Shown: in pieces, positions 16,712 to 26,192 of the stretch
Position numbering within the stretch: the stretch's first letter is position 1
Layout: the number at the start of each line of letters is the position of its first letter
NCBI GenBank assembly: GCA_963705955.1
Contig: CAVPLH010000010.1
Location: 1 to 64,000 of the forward strand
Source: WHSW01 sp963705955
GTDB lineage: Bacteria; Actinomycetota; Thermoleophilia; Solirubrobacterales; 70-9
Reading direction: 5' to 3'
Length of the DNA: 64,000 nt
Notes under the pieces: generated by a model
Databases searched by the model: none
The model's input: only the letters and a program-made list of their open reading frames with translations
What the model was told of the DNA's origin: nothing
Made by a program: the position numbers and the translations under genes

Positions 16712-17079
16712 CCGAACGTGTCGCCGTCATGGGCCGGTCGAGTTCGCGCGTTACGGGGTCAAGGATCCGCGATGGCGCTGCAAGCAGTGCGTCGCCGAGG
16801 CCGTCACCCGTCGTCACCAACGGCTGAAGAGAATCCTGTGAAGAGGCAGGGGGATGCTGTCGCGTCTGCGGTTACGATCGGACCGTCGTCAACTTGCATT
16901 TCCACCACGTCGACCCGAGGACGAAGTCGTTCGCGATCACGACCGCCCGTGGCCGTTCCCTGGCCGCGTATCGAGCCGAGGCCTCGAAGTGCGTGCTCGT
17001 CTGCGCAAACTGCCACGGGGAGATCGAGGCCGGGCTGATCGAGAGTCCGAGGCCGGGCGTGGACCGGGGGCAGCAGTGA
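16712..17079 (+). CDS. HNH-type zinc protein next to tRNA-Lys, frameshifted
   Basis: Read across one frame break near 16842, the region encodes about 120 residues with a zinc ribbon followed by an HNH-like core. Visible: TCRRHGPVEFARYGVKDP with RWRCKQC, then RRHQRLKRIL, and after the shift GGCCRVCGYDRTVVNLHFHH, VDPRTKSF and CVLVCANCHGEIEAGLIE. The CxxC / HFHH / CxxCH arrangement is the beta-beta-alpha-metal pattern of HNH nucleases. No good start codon is visible in the first frame, so the start is approximate. Similar small HNH-like proteins are common in actinobacterial genomes and are not necessarily mobile. Confidence 0.6.
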
Positions 17080-17134
17080 CTCCAAGCCCACGCGGTGCGG
17101 CGATTGCCCCGTGGCGGGCATGTAGCCTGCTCGC

Positions 17135-17599
17135 GTGGCTGCGCAGCTTCCGCCGGCAGGCTGGTATCCCGACCCCGACGACGCCGCTTTGCAGCGGTAT
17201 TGGGATGGCGGCCAGTGGACCGGCGATCGCACCCCGGCGACGCCGGCGCCGGCTGCCTCGACCGGCGGCCTGGCCGAAACCGCCGAGCGGACCGGGGACA
17301 CGCCGCCGCCGGCCGCCTGGTACGCCGATCCGGAGAACCCGCAGGGGATGCGCTACTGGGACGGCACCCGATGGACGGAGGACCGCACCGATTACCGCGC
17401 GGCGCCGGCGCCGCAGCGCAAGAACGACGGCCTCGTCGCCGCGGGCTACATCTTCTCGCTGCTGATCCCGATCGTCGGGGTCGTCCTCGGAGCGATCCTG
17501 CTCGGGCGCAAGGACCGCAACGGGCCCTGGATCCTCGGCCTCTCGATCTTCTTCATCGCCGCCTTCGTGCTGATCGGCGCGCTCGGAGCCGATAACTGA
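17135..17599 (+). CDS. DUF2510 membrane protein with two DUF2510 repeats
   Basis: A 154-residue protein starting at GTG 17135. Two DUF2510 modules are visible: PPAGWYPDPDDAALQRYWDG with GQWT (residues about 5-30) and PPAAWYADPENPQGMRYWDG with TRWTEDR (about 52-80). Two transmembrane segments follow (GYIFSLLIPIVGVVLGAILL and WILGLSIFFIAAFVLIGAL). The N-terminal domain is likely cytoplasmic. DUF2510 is an actinobacterial domain of unknown function, often at membranes. A similar tryptophan-rich short domain occurs in other envelope proteins. Confidence 0.8.
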   Translation: MAAQLPPAGWYPDPDDAALQRYWDGGQWTGDRTPATPAPAASTGGLAETAERTGDTPPPAAWYADPENPQGMRYWDGTRWTEDRTDYRAAPAPQRKNDGLVAAGYIFSLLIPIVGVVLGAILLGRKDRNGPWILGLSIFFIAAFVLIGALGADN

Positions 17600-17692
17600 A
17601 TCGGGCGACGACCGGATGAGCGCGGGGGCGGGACGACGCGGGCGATGTGGCTGACCCTGACGTCTACGCGACCGTCGGGCGCACCCCCGGGA

Positions 17693-18394
17693 TCACGCGC
17701 CACCCGCCCGCGGATCGTTCCTGATCTCGTCGAGCGCCACCCGGCCGCCGATCTCGGCCCGGCCACCGTCGACCGGCCGGGCGCGGATCAGCGAGCCGCG
17801 CCCCTGGTGGATCTCGATCTCGCGCCCGAGCAGGCTCGTGAGCCGCATCGCGGCAGAGCCGGTCGCCTCGTCCTCGGCGACCCCGGCGTCCGCGGCGAAG
17901 ACCCGCTCGCGGATCATTCCCCGGGGTTCGTCCTCCCAGGCCCAGACCCCGACCAACCCGCGGCCGCCGGGGGGCCCCTGCAGCTCGTCCACCTCAGCCG
18001 GCGAGCCGACCTCGATGAACTCGAACGGCGGCCCCCACTCCGGCCTTCCGGCGACGAACGCGAGCTCGCCGTCGAACCGCACGGTCACCTCGCCCGCGGG
18101 CGGCCGCAGCAGCTCGAGCGGCGTGCCGTCCTCGCGCAGGAGCCAGGCGGTGCCGACCAGCGGATGGCCGGCGAGCGGCAGCTCGACCTCGGGGGTGAAG
18201 ATGCGCAGCTCGCCGCGCTCGCGGTCATCGACGAACACCGTCTCGGCGAAACCGAGCTCGGCGGCGATCGGCTGTCGCTCGGGCCCGTCAACCGCGCGGC
18301 CGTCGAGAAAGACCCCGAGCGGGTTGCCTCCGCTGCCGTCGTCCGCGCAGAACACGCGCAGCACGTGAAGCGTTGCGGCGCCGCGCTCCGCCAT
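17693..18394 (-). CDS. PhzF-family isomerase/epimerase-like protein
   Basis: A 233-residue protein of the PhzF/diaminopimelate-epimerase-like fold. The N-terminal motif HVLRVFCADDGSGGNPLGVF carries the GNP signature, followed by the conserved acidic residue in AAELGFAETVFVDD. Later motifs are LRIFTPEVELPLAGHPLVGT and the C-terminal DEATGSAAMRLTSLLG. The ATG at 18394 shares a base with the purH TGA, so it is coupled to the purine gene. It is about 40 residues shorter than typical PhzF proteins. The substrate is unknown; phenazine synthesis is not implied. Confidence 0.82.
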   Translation of the reverse strand: MAERGAATLHVLRVFCADDGSGGNPLGVFLDGRAVDGPERQPIAAELGFAETVFVDDRERGELRIFTPEVELPLAGHPLVGTAWLLREDGTPLELLRPPAGEVTVRFDGELAFVAGRPEWGPPFEFIEVGSPAEVDELQGPPGGRGLVGVWAWEDEPRGMIRERVFAADAGVAEDEATGSAAMRLTSLLGREIEIHQGRGSLIRARPVDGGRAEIGGRVALDEIRNDPRAGGA

Positions 18395-20013
18395 CAATGC
18401 CGGAAGTGGCGACGCCCGGTGAAGACCATCGCGACCCCGGCCGCGTCGCAGGCGGCGACGATTTCGTCGTCGCGCTTCGAGCCGCCCGGCTGGATGACCG
18501 CGGCGGCGCCGGCGTCGATCGCCCCCTGCGGCCCGTCTGCGAACGGAAAGAACGCATCCGAGGCGACGACCGAGCCCCGGAGCACCTCCCCGGCGCGTTC
18601 GCCGAACGCGTCCTCGGCCTTCTCGACCGCGAGCCGCACCGAGTCGACGCGGCTCATCTGCCCGGCGCCGATCCCGACCGTCGCTCCGCCCTTCGCGAAG
18701 ACGATCGCGTTCGAGCGCACGTGCCGGCAGACCTTCCACGCGAACAACAGGTCCTCCCACTGCTGCTCGTCCGGCTTGGCGCGCGTCGGAACGGTCATCG
18801 TCGCGCGACGATCCTCGGCCTGGTCGGCGTCCTGGGCGAGCAGGCCGCCCCTGACGCGCTTCAGGTCGCGCCCCCGGGCCTCGTACCCCGCCGCCTCGAC
18901 GCGAAGGATCCGGATCGCCTCTTTCTGCATCAGCACCGCGAGCGCCTCGTCCGAGTAACCGGGCGCGAGCAGCACCTCGATGAACTGCTCGTGCAGGCGC
19001 TCGGCCAGCGAGCGGTCGATCGGCCGGTTGAAGACGAGGACGCCGCCGAATGCCGACACCGGATCGCAGGCGAACGCTTTCCCATACGCGTCGTTCGGCG
19101 TCTCGCCGACCCCGATCCCGCACGGGTTGTTGTGCTTGACGATCACGCACGCCGGGTCGCCGAGCTCGTCGAGCAACCGGCGGGCCGAGTCGAGATCGAG
19201 CACGTTGTTGAACGAGAGCTCCTTGCCGTGCAGCTTCGCGACCCCTGAGAGCACGTGCTCGTGCGCCGTGGACTCGACGTAGAGCGCCCCCTTCTGGTGC
19301 GGGTTCTCTCCGTAGGAGAGGTCCAGGAACTTGTCGTACGACATCACGAAGTGGCTCGGGAAGACCTCGTAGCGAAGCCCGAACCAGCGGCTGATCGCGG
19401 CGTCGTAGGCGGCCGTGTGGGCGAATGCCTCGTTCGCGAGCCAATGCCTCGTCTCGGCCGAGATCTCGCCGGCCGAGTCGGCGAGCTCGGCGAGCACCGC
19501 GTCGTAGCTCTCGGGCTCGACGACGACGGCGACCGCGTCGTGGTTCTTCGCAGCCGCCCGGATCATCGTCGGGCCGCCGACGTCGATGTTCTCGATCGCC
19601 TGCTCCTCGGTCACCCCGGGCTTCGCGACGGCCTCCGTGAACGGATAGAGGTTGACGCAGACGAGGTCGATCGGCTCGATCTCCTGAGCCGCGAGCGTCG
19701 CCATGTGCTCCTCGCGGTCCCGCCGGGCGAGCAGCGCCGCGTGCAGGCGGGGGTGGAGCGTCTTCACCCGGCCGTCGAGGATCTCCTCCGAGCCGGTGAA
19801 CTCCGAGACGTCCGTGACCTCGATCCCGGCCTCTCGGATCGCCGTCGCGGTGCCACCGGTCGAGAGAAGCTCGACGCCGAGTTCACGCAGGCTGTGCGCG
19901 AAGTCGACCACCCCGGTCTTGTCGGATACCGAGATCAGCGCTCTCGCGACTCGGACCGGGGCGCCGGCGGGCGCCGGGCCTCCTTCCTCGGCGATCGAAG
20001 CCTCGAGCTCCAT
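18394..20013 (-). CDS. purH: Bifunctional AICAR transformylase / IMP cyclohydrolase
   Basis: A 539-residue enzyme catalysing the last two steps to IMP. The N-terminal MGS-like cyclohydrolase domain (about residues 20-150) has ALISVSDKTGVVDFAHSLRE, STGGTATAIREAGIEVTDVS and KTLHPRLHAALLARRD. The transformylase domain has the catalytic KHNNPCGIG and FKGGATVGIGAGQMSRVDS-like blocks, ending VIQPGGSKRDDEIVAACDAA. The ATG at 20013 begins a poorly conserved N-terminal extension of about 20 residues. It lies downstream of purN with a 58-base gap and is coupled to the PhzF gene. Confidence 0.95.
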   Translation of the reverse strand: MELEASIAEEGGPAPAGAPVRVARALISVSDKTGVVDFAHSLRELGVELLSTGGTATAIREAGIEVTDVSEFTGSEEILDGRVKTLHPRLHAALLARRDREEHMATLAAQEIEPIDLVCVNLYPFTEAVAKPGVTEEQAIENIDVGGPTMIRAAAKNHDAVAVVVEPESYDAVLAELADSAGEISAETRHWLANEAFAHTAAYDAAISRWFGLRYEVFPSHFVMSYDKFLDLSYGENPHQKGALYVESTAHEHVLSGVAKLHGKELSFNNVLDLDSARRLLDELGDPACVIVKHNNPCGIGVGETPNDAYGKAFACDPVSAFGGVLVFNRPIDRSLAERLHEQFIEVLLAPGYSDEALAVLMQKEAIRILRVEAAGYEARGRDLKRVRGGLLAQDADQAEDRRATMTVPTRAKPDEQQWEDLLFAWKVCRHVRSNAIVFAKGGATVGIGAGQMSRVDSVRLAVEKAEDAFGERAGEVLRGSVVASDAFFPFADGPQGAIDAGAAAVIQPGGSKRDDEIVAACDAAGVAMVFTGRRHFRH

Positions 20014-20071
20014 TACGTCCGAGTCTATGCGCAGAGCGCGACCCGGACCCGTGCGGCGATTCCCGGCCTGT

Positions 20072-20701
20072 TCAGCTGTCCTCGGCCGGCGCGATGCGGA
20101 CCAGTCTCGGGTTCGCATCGTCGACGCGAACCCGGCCCGCGGCGATCATCCGGATCGCCTCCGGCAGCAACGCGTGCTCGGTCGCGTGGATCGCCCGCTC
20201 GAGCGCCCCGCGGTCGCGATCCGCGGGTACCGGGACCGGTTGCTGAAGGATGATCGGGCCGGTGTCGACGCCCTCGTCGACGTAGTGGACCGTGACCCCG
20301 GTGATCTTGGCCCCGTGGTCGAGGGCCTGGCCGATCGGGTCGAGTCCCGGGAACGAGGGCAGCAGGGCGGGGTGGACGTTGATCACCTGGTTGGAGAATC
20401 TCGCGATGAACGGCGCGCAGAGCAGTTGCATGTAGCCGGCGAGCACCACCAGGTCGATTTCGTGGGCGTCGAGCCAGGCGGCGATCGCGAGGTCGCGCGC
20501 CTCGCGGTCCGGGTGCTCACCGGCGGGAAACGCCGCGGCATCGACGCCGGCGTCGCGCGCGCGACCGAGCGCCGCCGACCGCGGCTTGTCGGAGGCGACC
20601 GCTACGACCTCGATTCCCTCCCTGCCGTGCAGACGGTCGAGGATCGCCTGCAGGTTGGTGCCGGCGCCCGAGGCGAGCACCGCGACGCGAAAGCTGCTCA
20701 C
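20072..20701 (-). CDS. purN: Phosphoribosylglycinamide formyltransferase (PurN)
   Basis: A 209-residue folate-dependent GAR transformylase. The N-terminal phosphate loop is VAVLASGAGTNLQAILD, the catalytic Asn-His is in NQVINVHPALLPSFPG, and the folate loop Asp is in VHYVDEGVDTGPIILQQ. Length is normal for the family. The ATG at 20701 overlaps the recQ stop (ATGA), so purN is translationally coupled to a DNA helicase gene. Confidence 0.94.
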   Translation of the reverse strand: MSSFRVAVLASGAGTNLQAILDRLHGREGIEVVAVASDKPRSAALGRARDAGVDAAAFPAGEHPDREARDLAIAAWLDAHEIDLVVLAGYMQLLCAPFIARFSNQVINVHPALLPSFPGLDPIGQALDHGAKITGVTVHYVDEGVDTGPIILQQPVPVPADRDRGALERAIHATEHALLPEAIRMIAAGRVRVDDANPRLVRIAPAEDS

Positions 20702-22221
20702 CCGGCGGCCCGGAGCTTCGGAAACCGCCCGCCGGTCGAGCGCAGCATGCCCCCGTCGATCAGCGCATCCACCTCCCGCAGCAGGTCGTCGGCGCGCCAG
20801 TCGTCGAACTCGCCGTAGCCGGGCAGGCCGTCGTAGCCGTACTTGCGGACCACCTTGCTGCGCCCACCGCGAAGGATCTCGACCGCGCGCGTACGACCGA
20901 CGCTCGGCTGCGCCTCGCGGACGACGGCGACGATCGCCTGCTCGACGCTCGGCCGTGGCCCGGCGCTCGAGGTCGGCTGCCGGCTGCTCGCAGGTCGCAG
21001 AGCGAACGACGGGGTGCCGTCGCAGACGTCACAGCATCGGCCCTGCGCCACCGGCGCCGACCGGTCGCCGAAATGCCGCAGGATCGCCGCGCGCCTGCAT
21101 ACCCCGCCCTCGACGAAGCCCCACACGTCCCGGTACTGGCGCCAGCGATGGCGCTTCGCGTCGGGGTCGTCGACCTGGTTGATGAAGAACACGTGCAGGC
21201 CCTTGTCGCGGTTCTCGGCCAGCAGCACGCACCGCGAGGCAAGCCCGTCCCGCCCCGCCCTGCCCGCCTCCTGGTAATAGGCCTCGAGCGACGAGGGCAC
21301 CGTCTCGTGGACGACCGTGCGCACGTCGGCCTTGTCGACGCCCATCCCGAAGGCGTTCGTCGCCACCACCACCGGCGTCTCTGAGGCCATGAACGCACGC
21401 TGCGCCTCGCCGCGCGGACCGCGCTCCATACCGGCGTGGTAGGCGGGCACCCGCACGCCCAGCTCCCGGCTCAGCCAGGCCGCCGTCTCGTCGGACTTCT
21501 TGCGCGTTCCCGCGTAGACGATCGCCGGCAGCCCGTCGGGCTCGGAGAGGAGCGCCAGCGTCGCGTCGCGCTTCGCGCGCGACGACCCGACCGCGACCAC
21601 GTCATAGGAGAGGTTCGGCCGATCGAACCCGGTCGCGATTCGAACCGGGTCGCGGAGCCCGAGCCGGCGGATCACGTCGGTCGCCACGCGCGGGGTCGCG
21701 GTCGCGGTCGCGGCGAACAACGATCTCGCCCCGAGCGCCCGGGCGACCTCGCCGAGGCGGAAATAGTCGGGGCGGAAGTCGTGGCCCCATTGGCTCACGC
21801 AGTGGGCCTCGTCGACGACGAAGAGGCCGATCCGGGCGCTGCGCAGGCGGTCTATGAACCCGCGGGTCGCGAACCGTTCCGGAGCGACGTAGAGCATCCG
21901 CACGTCGCCGGCGATCGCGCGCTCGAGCGCCCGCCCGTTCTCGGCCGAGTCGCGCTGGGCGTTGATCAGCGCCCCGCGCCCGCCGAGGCTCGCGACCTGG
22001 TCCTGCATCAGCGAGACGAGCGGCGAGACGACAACCGTCAGTCGCCGGTCGAGGACCGCGGGGAGCTGATAGCAGAGCGACTTCCCGGCTCCGGTCGGCA
22101 TCACGAGGAGCACGTCGCGCCCCTCGACGGCCGCCTCGACAGCCTGCCGCTGCCCGGGCCGGAAGCCGGAGTGGTGGAAGTGGCGCTCGAGCTCGGCGCT
22201 CAGGTCTGGCAGTTGTGCCAC
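20698..22221 (-). CDS. recQ: RecQ-family ATP-dependent DNA helicase
   Basis: A 507-residue superfamily 2 helicase for recombination and fork repair. Motif 0 is HSGFRPGQRQAVEA, Walker A MPTGAGKSLCYQLPA, motif Ia VVSPLVSLMQDQVASL, DEAH VVDEAHCVSQWGHDFRPDY, motif III FAATATATP, motif V VVVATNAFGMGVDKADVR and motif VI YYQEAGRAGRDG. The zinc module is read from CRRAAILRHFGD and CCDVCD. A winged-helix-like tail of about 90 residues follows; no HRDC domain is evident. I choose GTG 22221 because the frame upstream overlaps purF and lacks conservation. It sits between purF and purN. Confidence 0.88.
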   Translation of the reverse strand: MAQLPDLSAELERHFHHSGFRPGQRQAVEAAVEGRDVLLVMPTGAGKSLCYQLPAVLDRRLTVVVSPLVSLMQDQVASLGGRGALINAQRDSAENGRALERAIAGDVRMLYVAPERFATRGFIDRLRSARIGLFVVDEAHCVSQWGHDFRPDYFRLGEVARALGARSLFAATATATPRVATDVIRRLGLRDPVRIATGFDRPNLSYDVVAVGSSRAKRDATLALLSEPDGLPAIVYAGTRKKSDETAAWLSRELGVRVPAYHAGMERGPRGEAQRAFMASETPVVVATNAFGMGVDKADVRTVVHETVPSSLEAYYQEAGRAGRDGLASRCVLLAENRDKGLHVFFINQVDDPDAKRHRWRQYRDVWGFVEGGVCRRAAILRHFGDRSAPVAQGRCCDVCDGTPSFALRPASSRQPTSSAGPRPSVEQAIVAVVREAQPSVGRTRAVEILRGGRSKVVRKYGYDGLPGYGEFDDWRADDLLREVDALIDGGMLRSTGGRFPKLRAAG

Positions 22222-22282
22222 GCGCTCAGAGGATCCAGGTCGGGGCGGCGGAGATCTCGCCCCTCGCGCGGCGGCAGCCGGC

Positions 22283-23752
22283 TCAGGGCGCGCTCTGCAC
22301 GACGGGCAGCTGCTCGAGCGCGAACTTGTCGTTTGCGTCGCCGCCGTCGCCGAGCGGATAGTCGCCGGTGAAGCAGGCGTCGCAATGAGCGCCGCGTGGA
22401 GTGCCGACCGCCTCGTAGACACCCTCCAGAGAGAGGTAGGCGAGCGAGTCGGCACCGACTTCGGCGGCGATCTCCTCCACGGTCCGCTGGTGGGCGACCA
22501 TCTCCTCGCGGGTGTGCATGTCGACGCCGTAATGGCACGGATGTCGGATCGGCGGCGCCGAGATCCGCAGGTGCACCTCGCTCGCCCCGGCGTCGCGCAG
22601 CATCCCGACGATCTGGCGGGTTGTGTTCCCGCGCACGATCGAGTCGTCGACGACGACGATCCGCTGTCCGGCGACGATCTCGGGGAGCGGGTTGAACTTC
22701 ATCCGCAGGCCGCGCTTGCGCAGCTCCTGCCCGGGTTGGATGAAGGTTCTCGCCACGTAGCGGTTCTTGATCAGGCCGTCGTCCTTGGGCAGGCCGCTGG
22801 CCCGCGCATACCCGGTCGCGGCCGGATTGCCGGAGTCGGGGACCGAGATCACGAGGTCGGCGTCGACCGGCGCCTCGTGCCAGAGGATCTCGCCCATCCG
22901 GCCGCGGACCTCTTGCAGCACGCGGCCCTCGAGCCTCGAATCGGGCCGCGAGAAGTAGATGTGCTCGAAGACGCAGTGCGCGGCGCGGCCTGCGGGCACG
23001 ACCTGACGGCTCTCGAGCCCGTCGGCCGTCAGCGAGATCGCCTCCCCGGGCTGCACCTCGCGCACCAGCTCGGCGCCGATGATGTCGAACGCGCAGCTCT
23101 CCGAGGCGACGCACCAGCGTTCGCCGAGCCTGCCCAGCGACAGAGGGCGAACCCCGTTCGGGTCGCGGAACGCGACCACGGCGCGCTTCGTCATCACGAC
23201 CGTGGAGTAGGCGCCCTCGAGGCGCGGCATCACCGCGGCGACCGCGTTCTCGATCGGGCGCGTCGGCTCGACCGAGAGCAGCGCCGCGATGATCTCCGAG
23301 TCCGACGTCCCGCGGAACGAGATCCCGCGTTCGCGCAGCTCGTCGTAGAGCTCGACCGCGTTGGTGAGGTTGCCGTTGTGCGCCAGCGCGACCTCGCGGC
23401 CGTCGTCTCGCCACACCGGCTGGCTGTTCTCCCAGGAGCCACTGCCGGTGGTCGAGTAGCGGACGTGGCCGATCGCCATGTCGCCGTCGAGCGCGCGCAG
23501 CTTCTGCTCGTCGAAGACCTGCGAGACGAGCCCCGTCTCGCGCAGGGTGGTGATGTGGCCGCCCTCGCAGCTCGCGATCCCGGCCGATTCCTGACCGCGA
23601 TGCTGGAGCGCGTAGAGCGCGAAGTATGCGAGCCGGGCCACCTCGTGCCCAGGGGCGTACACGCCGAACACCCCACACTCGTCGCGCGGGCCGTCGCGAT
23701 CGGGAACGCCGGAGTCTGCGCAGCCCGCGGCGGGCTGCAAATTTGGAGTCAT
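22283..23752 (-). CDS. purF: Amidophosphoribosyltransferase (PurF)
   Basis: A 489-residue enzyme for the first committed step of purine synthesis. The N-terminal nucleophile Cys follows a propeptide-like leader (RDECGVFGVYAPG), so maturation by cleavage before Cys is expected. Glutaminase blocks are ALQHRGQESAGIASC and GHVRYSTTGSGSWENSQPV. The PRPP site is IVVVDDSIVRGNTTRQIVGM. The C-terminal cysteines (HPCHYGVDM and CDACFTGDY) fit an Fe-S-type PurF. It is 72 bases downstream of purL in the same direction. Confidence 0.95.
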   Translation of the reverse strand: MTPNLQPAAGCADSGVPDRDGPRDECGVFGVYAPGHEVARLAYFALYALQHRGQESAGIASCEGGHITTLRETGLVSQVFDEQKLRALDGDMAIGHVRYSTTGSGSWENSQPVWRDDGREVALAHNGNLTNAVELYDELRERGISFRGTSDSEIIAALLSVEPTRPIENAVAAVMPRLEGAYSTVVMTKRAVVAFRDPNGVRPLSLGRLGERWCVASESCAFDIIGAELVREVQPGEAISLTADGLESRQVVPAGRAAHCVFEHIYFSRPDSRLEGRVLQEVRGRMGEILWHEAPVDADLVISVPDSGNPAATGYARASGLPKDDGLIKNRYVARTFIQPGQELRKRGLRMKFNPLPEIVAGQRIVVVDDSIVRGNTTRQIVGMLRDAGASEVHLRISAPPIRHPCHYGVDMHTREEMVAHQRTVEEIAAEVGADSLAYLSLEGVYEAVGTPRGAHCDACFTGDYPLGDGGDANDKFALEQLPVVQSAP

Positions 23753-23824
23753 CGAGGCTTCTCTAGAGCTGGAGAAGTCGGGTCGAGGCAGGCGGTCGCC
23801 TGCACTTCAAGGCTACCAGCGAGC

Positions 23825-26078
23825 TCAGCCGACGACCGGAGCCGTGCCCTCGAGCCGGTCGCCGACCGAACGCCACGCCCGCCGCGCGTCCTCGAGCGCC
23901 ACGTCGACCTCGGCCTCGGCGCCCGAGATCGCGATCCGCGAGCCGGCCGCCTTGCCCGCGATCAGCACGTCGACCCGGTCGGTGCTCGCGGCCAGCCGCT
24001 CGAGCGCGGCGCGCCGACCGGCGAGCACGAATCCGCCCGGCCCCTCGCCGAACAGCGCCGTCTCGCCCGCGCATCCGCGGAGCTCGACCAGCTCGTCGAG
24101 GTCCGCGGTCACCCCGACGCCGCCGGCGATCGCCATCTCGGCGAGCGCGCAGCCGAGCCCACCGTCGCTGATGTCGTGAGCGGCGGTCAGCTCACCGCCG
24201 CGGACGGCGTCGCGGACGAGCTCGATCGCGTCGCCCACCGCCGTCGATCGGCAGCGAGGGAAGCCCGGAACCGAGCTCGCCGCGGAGCTTCGCGAGCTCC
24301 GACCCGGCCAGCGAGGGGGAGAACGGGCCGCAGACGGCGATCGCGTCGCCTTCCGCAAGCGCCAGTCCACCCGCTCGGCGCGGGTCGGGAAGCTCGCCGA
24401 CCATGCCGACCACCGGCGTCGGGTAGATCGGGCCGTCCTCGGTCTCGTTGTAGAGCGAGACGTTGCCGCCGACGACCGGAACGCCGATCGCCGTACAGGC
24501 GTCGGCGAGCCCCTGGGTCGAGCGGTCGAGCTGCCAGGCGACGGTCGGCTTCTCGGGATTGCCGAAGTTGAGGCAGTTCGTGACCCCGAGCGGCTCGGCG
24601 CCGGCGCAGGCGAGGTTCTGCGCGCATTCGAGCACCGCTTCCACCGTGCCCGCGTACGGGTCGCACGCGACCCGGCGCCCGTTGCCGTCGATCGAGATCG
24701 CGATCGTCGCGCCCGCGTCGCCGAAGTGCAGGACAGCCGCGTCGGAGGTCCCGGGCCGGCGGACGGTGTTCGAGAGCACGACGGAGTCGTACTGCTCGAA
24801 AGCCCAGCGCTTGCTGGCGATGCTCGGCGAGGCGAGCAGGGCGACGAGGATCGAGGACGGGGCGCCGGGGTCGGCCCCGTGGCCGACGTCGAGCGCGACC
24901 CTCGCGCCGATCAGGTCGCGGTTCGCATAGCCCCATCGGGCGGGCTCGGCCGGGGCGAGGTCGTAGAGCGGGCAGCCGTCGACGAGCGCGGCGATCGGCA
25001 TCTCCCCGACCAGCTCGCCGTCGCGCAGGACGCGGAAGTCGCCGCCGTCGGTGACCTCCCCGATCACCGCCGCGCCCGTCTCCCAGCGCTCGCAGAGCTC
25101 CAGCACGTCGCCGACCCTCTCCGGTTCGACCACGGCGAGCATCCGCTCCTGGGACTCCGAGACCATGATCTCGAACGGCTCCATGTCGGCCTCGCGGAGC
25201 GGGACGCGGCCGACGTCGATGTCGATCCCGACCCCCCCGCCGGACGCCATCTCACCGGCGGCGGAGGTGAGCCCGGCGGCGCCGAGGTCCTGGAGGGCGA
25301 CGAGCAGGTCGGCCTCGAGCAACGCGAGGCAGCACTCGAGCAGCTTCGACTCCTCGAACGGGTCGCCGATCTGGACGGTCGGTCGCTTCGAGTCGTCGCC
25401 CTCCTCGAGCTCTGCCGAGGCGAGCACCGAGGCGCCGCCGATCCCGTCGCGGCCGGTCGACGCGCCGATCAGGACGACGGCGTTGCCGACCCCGGCCGCC
25501 GCGGAGCGGACCATCGCATCGGAGCGGGCGAGACCGACGCACATCGCGTTGACGAGGCAGTTCTGCTCGTAGGGAGCTTCGAAGTAGACCTCGCCACCGA
25601 CGGTCGGCACGCCGATCGAGTTGCCGTAGTGGCCGACCCCCGCGACGACGTGCTCGAACAGGTAGCGCGAGCGCTCGGAGTCGAGATCGCCGAAGCGCAG
25701 CGAGTCGAGGATCGCGATCGGCCGAGCGCCGAGTGCGAAGACGTCACGCAGGATGCCCCCGACGCCGGTGGCCGCCCCCTGGAACGGCTCGACGGCGCTC
25801 GGATGGTTGTGCGACTCGACCTTGAACGCGACCGCCCAGCCGTCGCCGACCGAGACCGCGCCCGCGTTCTCGCCCGGGCCCATCAGCACCCTGGGGCCAT
25901 CGGTGGGCAGGCGCCGGAGCAGCTTGCGCGAGTGCTTGTAAGCGCAATGCTCGGACCACAGGAGCGAGAACATCGCCAGCTCGACGTCGTTGGGCTGCCG
26001 CTCGAGCAGCTCGACGATGCGCTTGTACTCGAGGTCGGTGAGGCCGAGCTCGCGATGCTTGGGGGCCGAGACGGTCAT
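23825..26078 (-). CDS. purL: Phosphoribosylformylglycinamidine synthase II (small PurL), frameshifted
   Basis: ATP-dependent FGAM synthetase subunit of about 750 residues that works with PurQ and PurS, both present in this window. From ATG 26078: HRELGLTDLEYKRIVELLER, WSEHCAYKHSRKLLRRLPT, GPGENAGAVSVGDGWAVAFK, VESHNHPSAVEPFQGAATGV, LQDLGAAGLTSAAGEMASGG and MVSESQERMLAVVEPERV. The only break is at about 24240 (SLPIDGGG), after which AIELVRDAVRGGELTAAHDI and SDGGLGCALAEMAIAGG continue in another frame to TGA 23825. It is a one-base event in a run of G/C, probably a sequencing error since the enzyme is essential to this pathway. An alternative start 33 codons upstream is less likely. Confidence 0.92.
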
Positions 26079-26192
26079 CCGCGCCTGTCGGGGTCGGGCG
26101 TCAAGGAACGCAGTATCGCTGCTCTGCATGTCGTCTCTCACCGCACCGAGTCGGGCGAGTCGTTCCCCGTGGCGGTGTGTTGTGATCGAGAG

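Noticed and set aside
16621..17079. tRNA-Lys followed by an HNH gene as a possible integration site
   Set aside because: No integrase, no repeated tRNA 3' end and no composition change was seen, so an integrated element is not supported.
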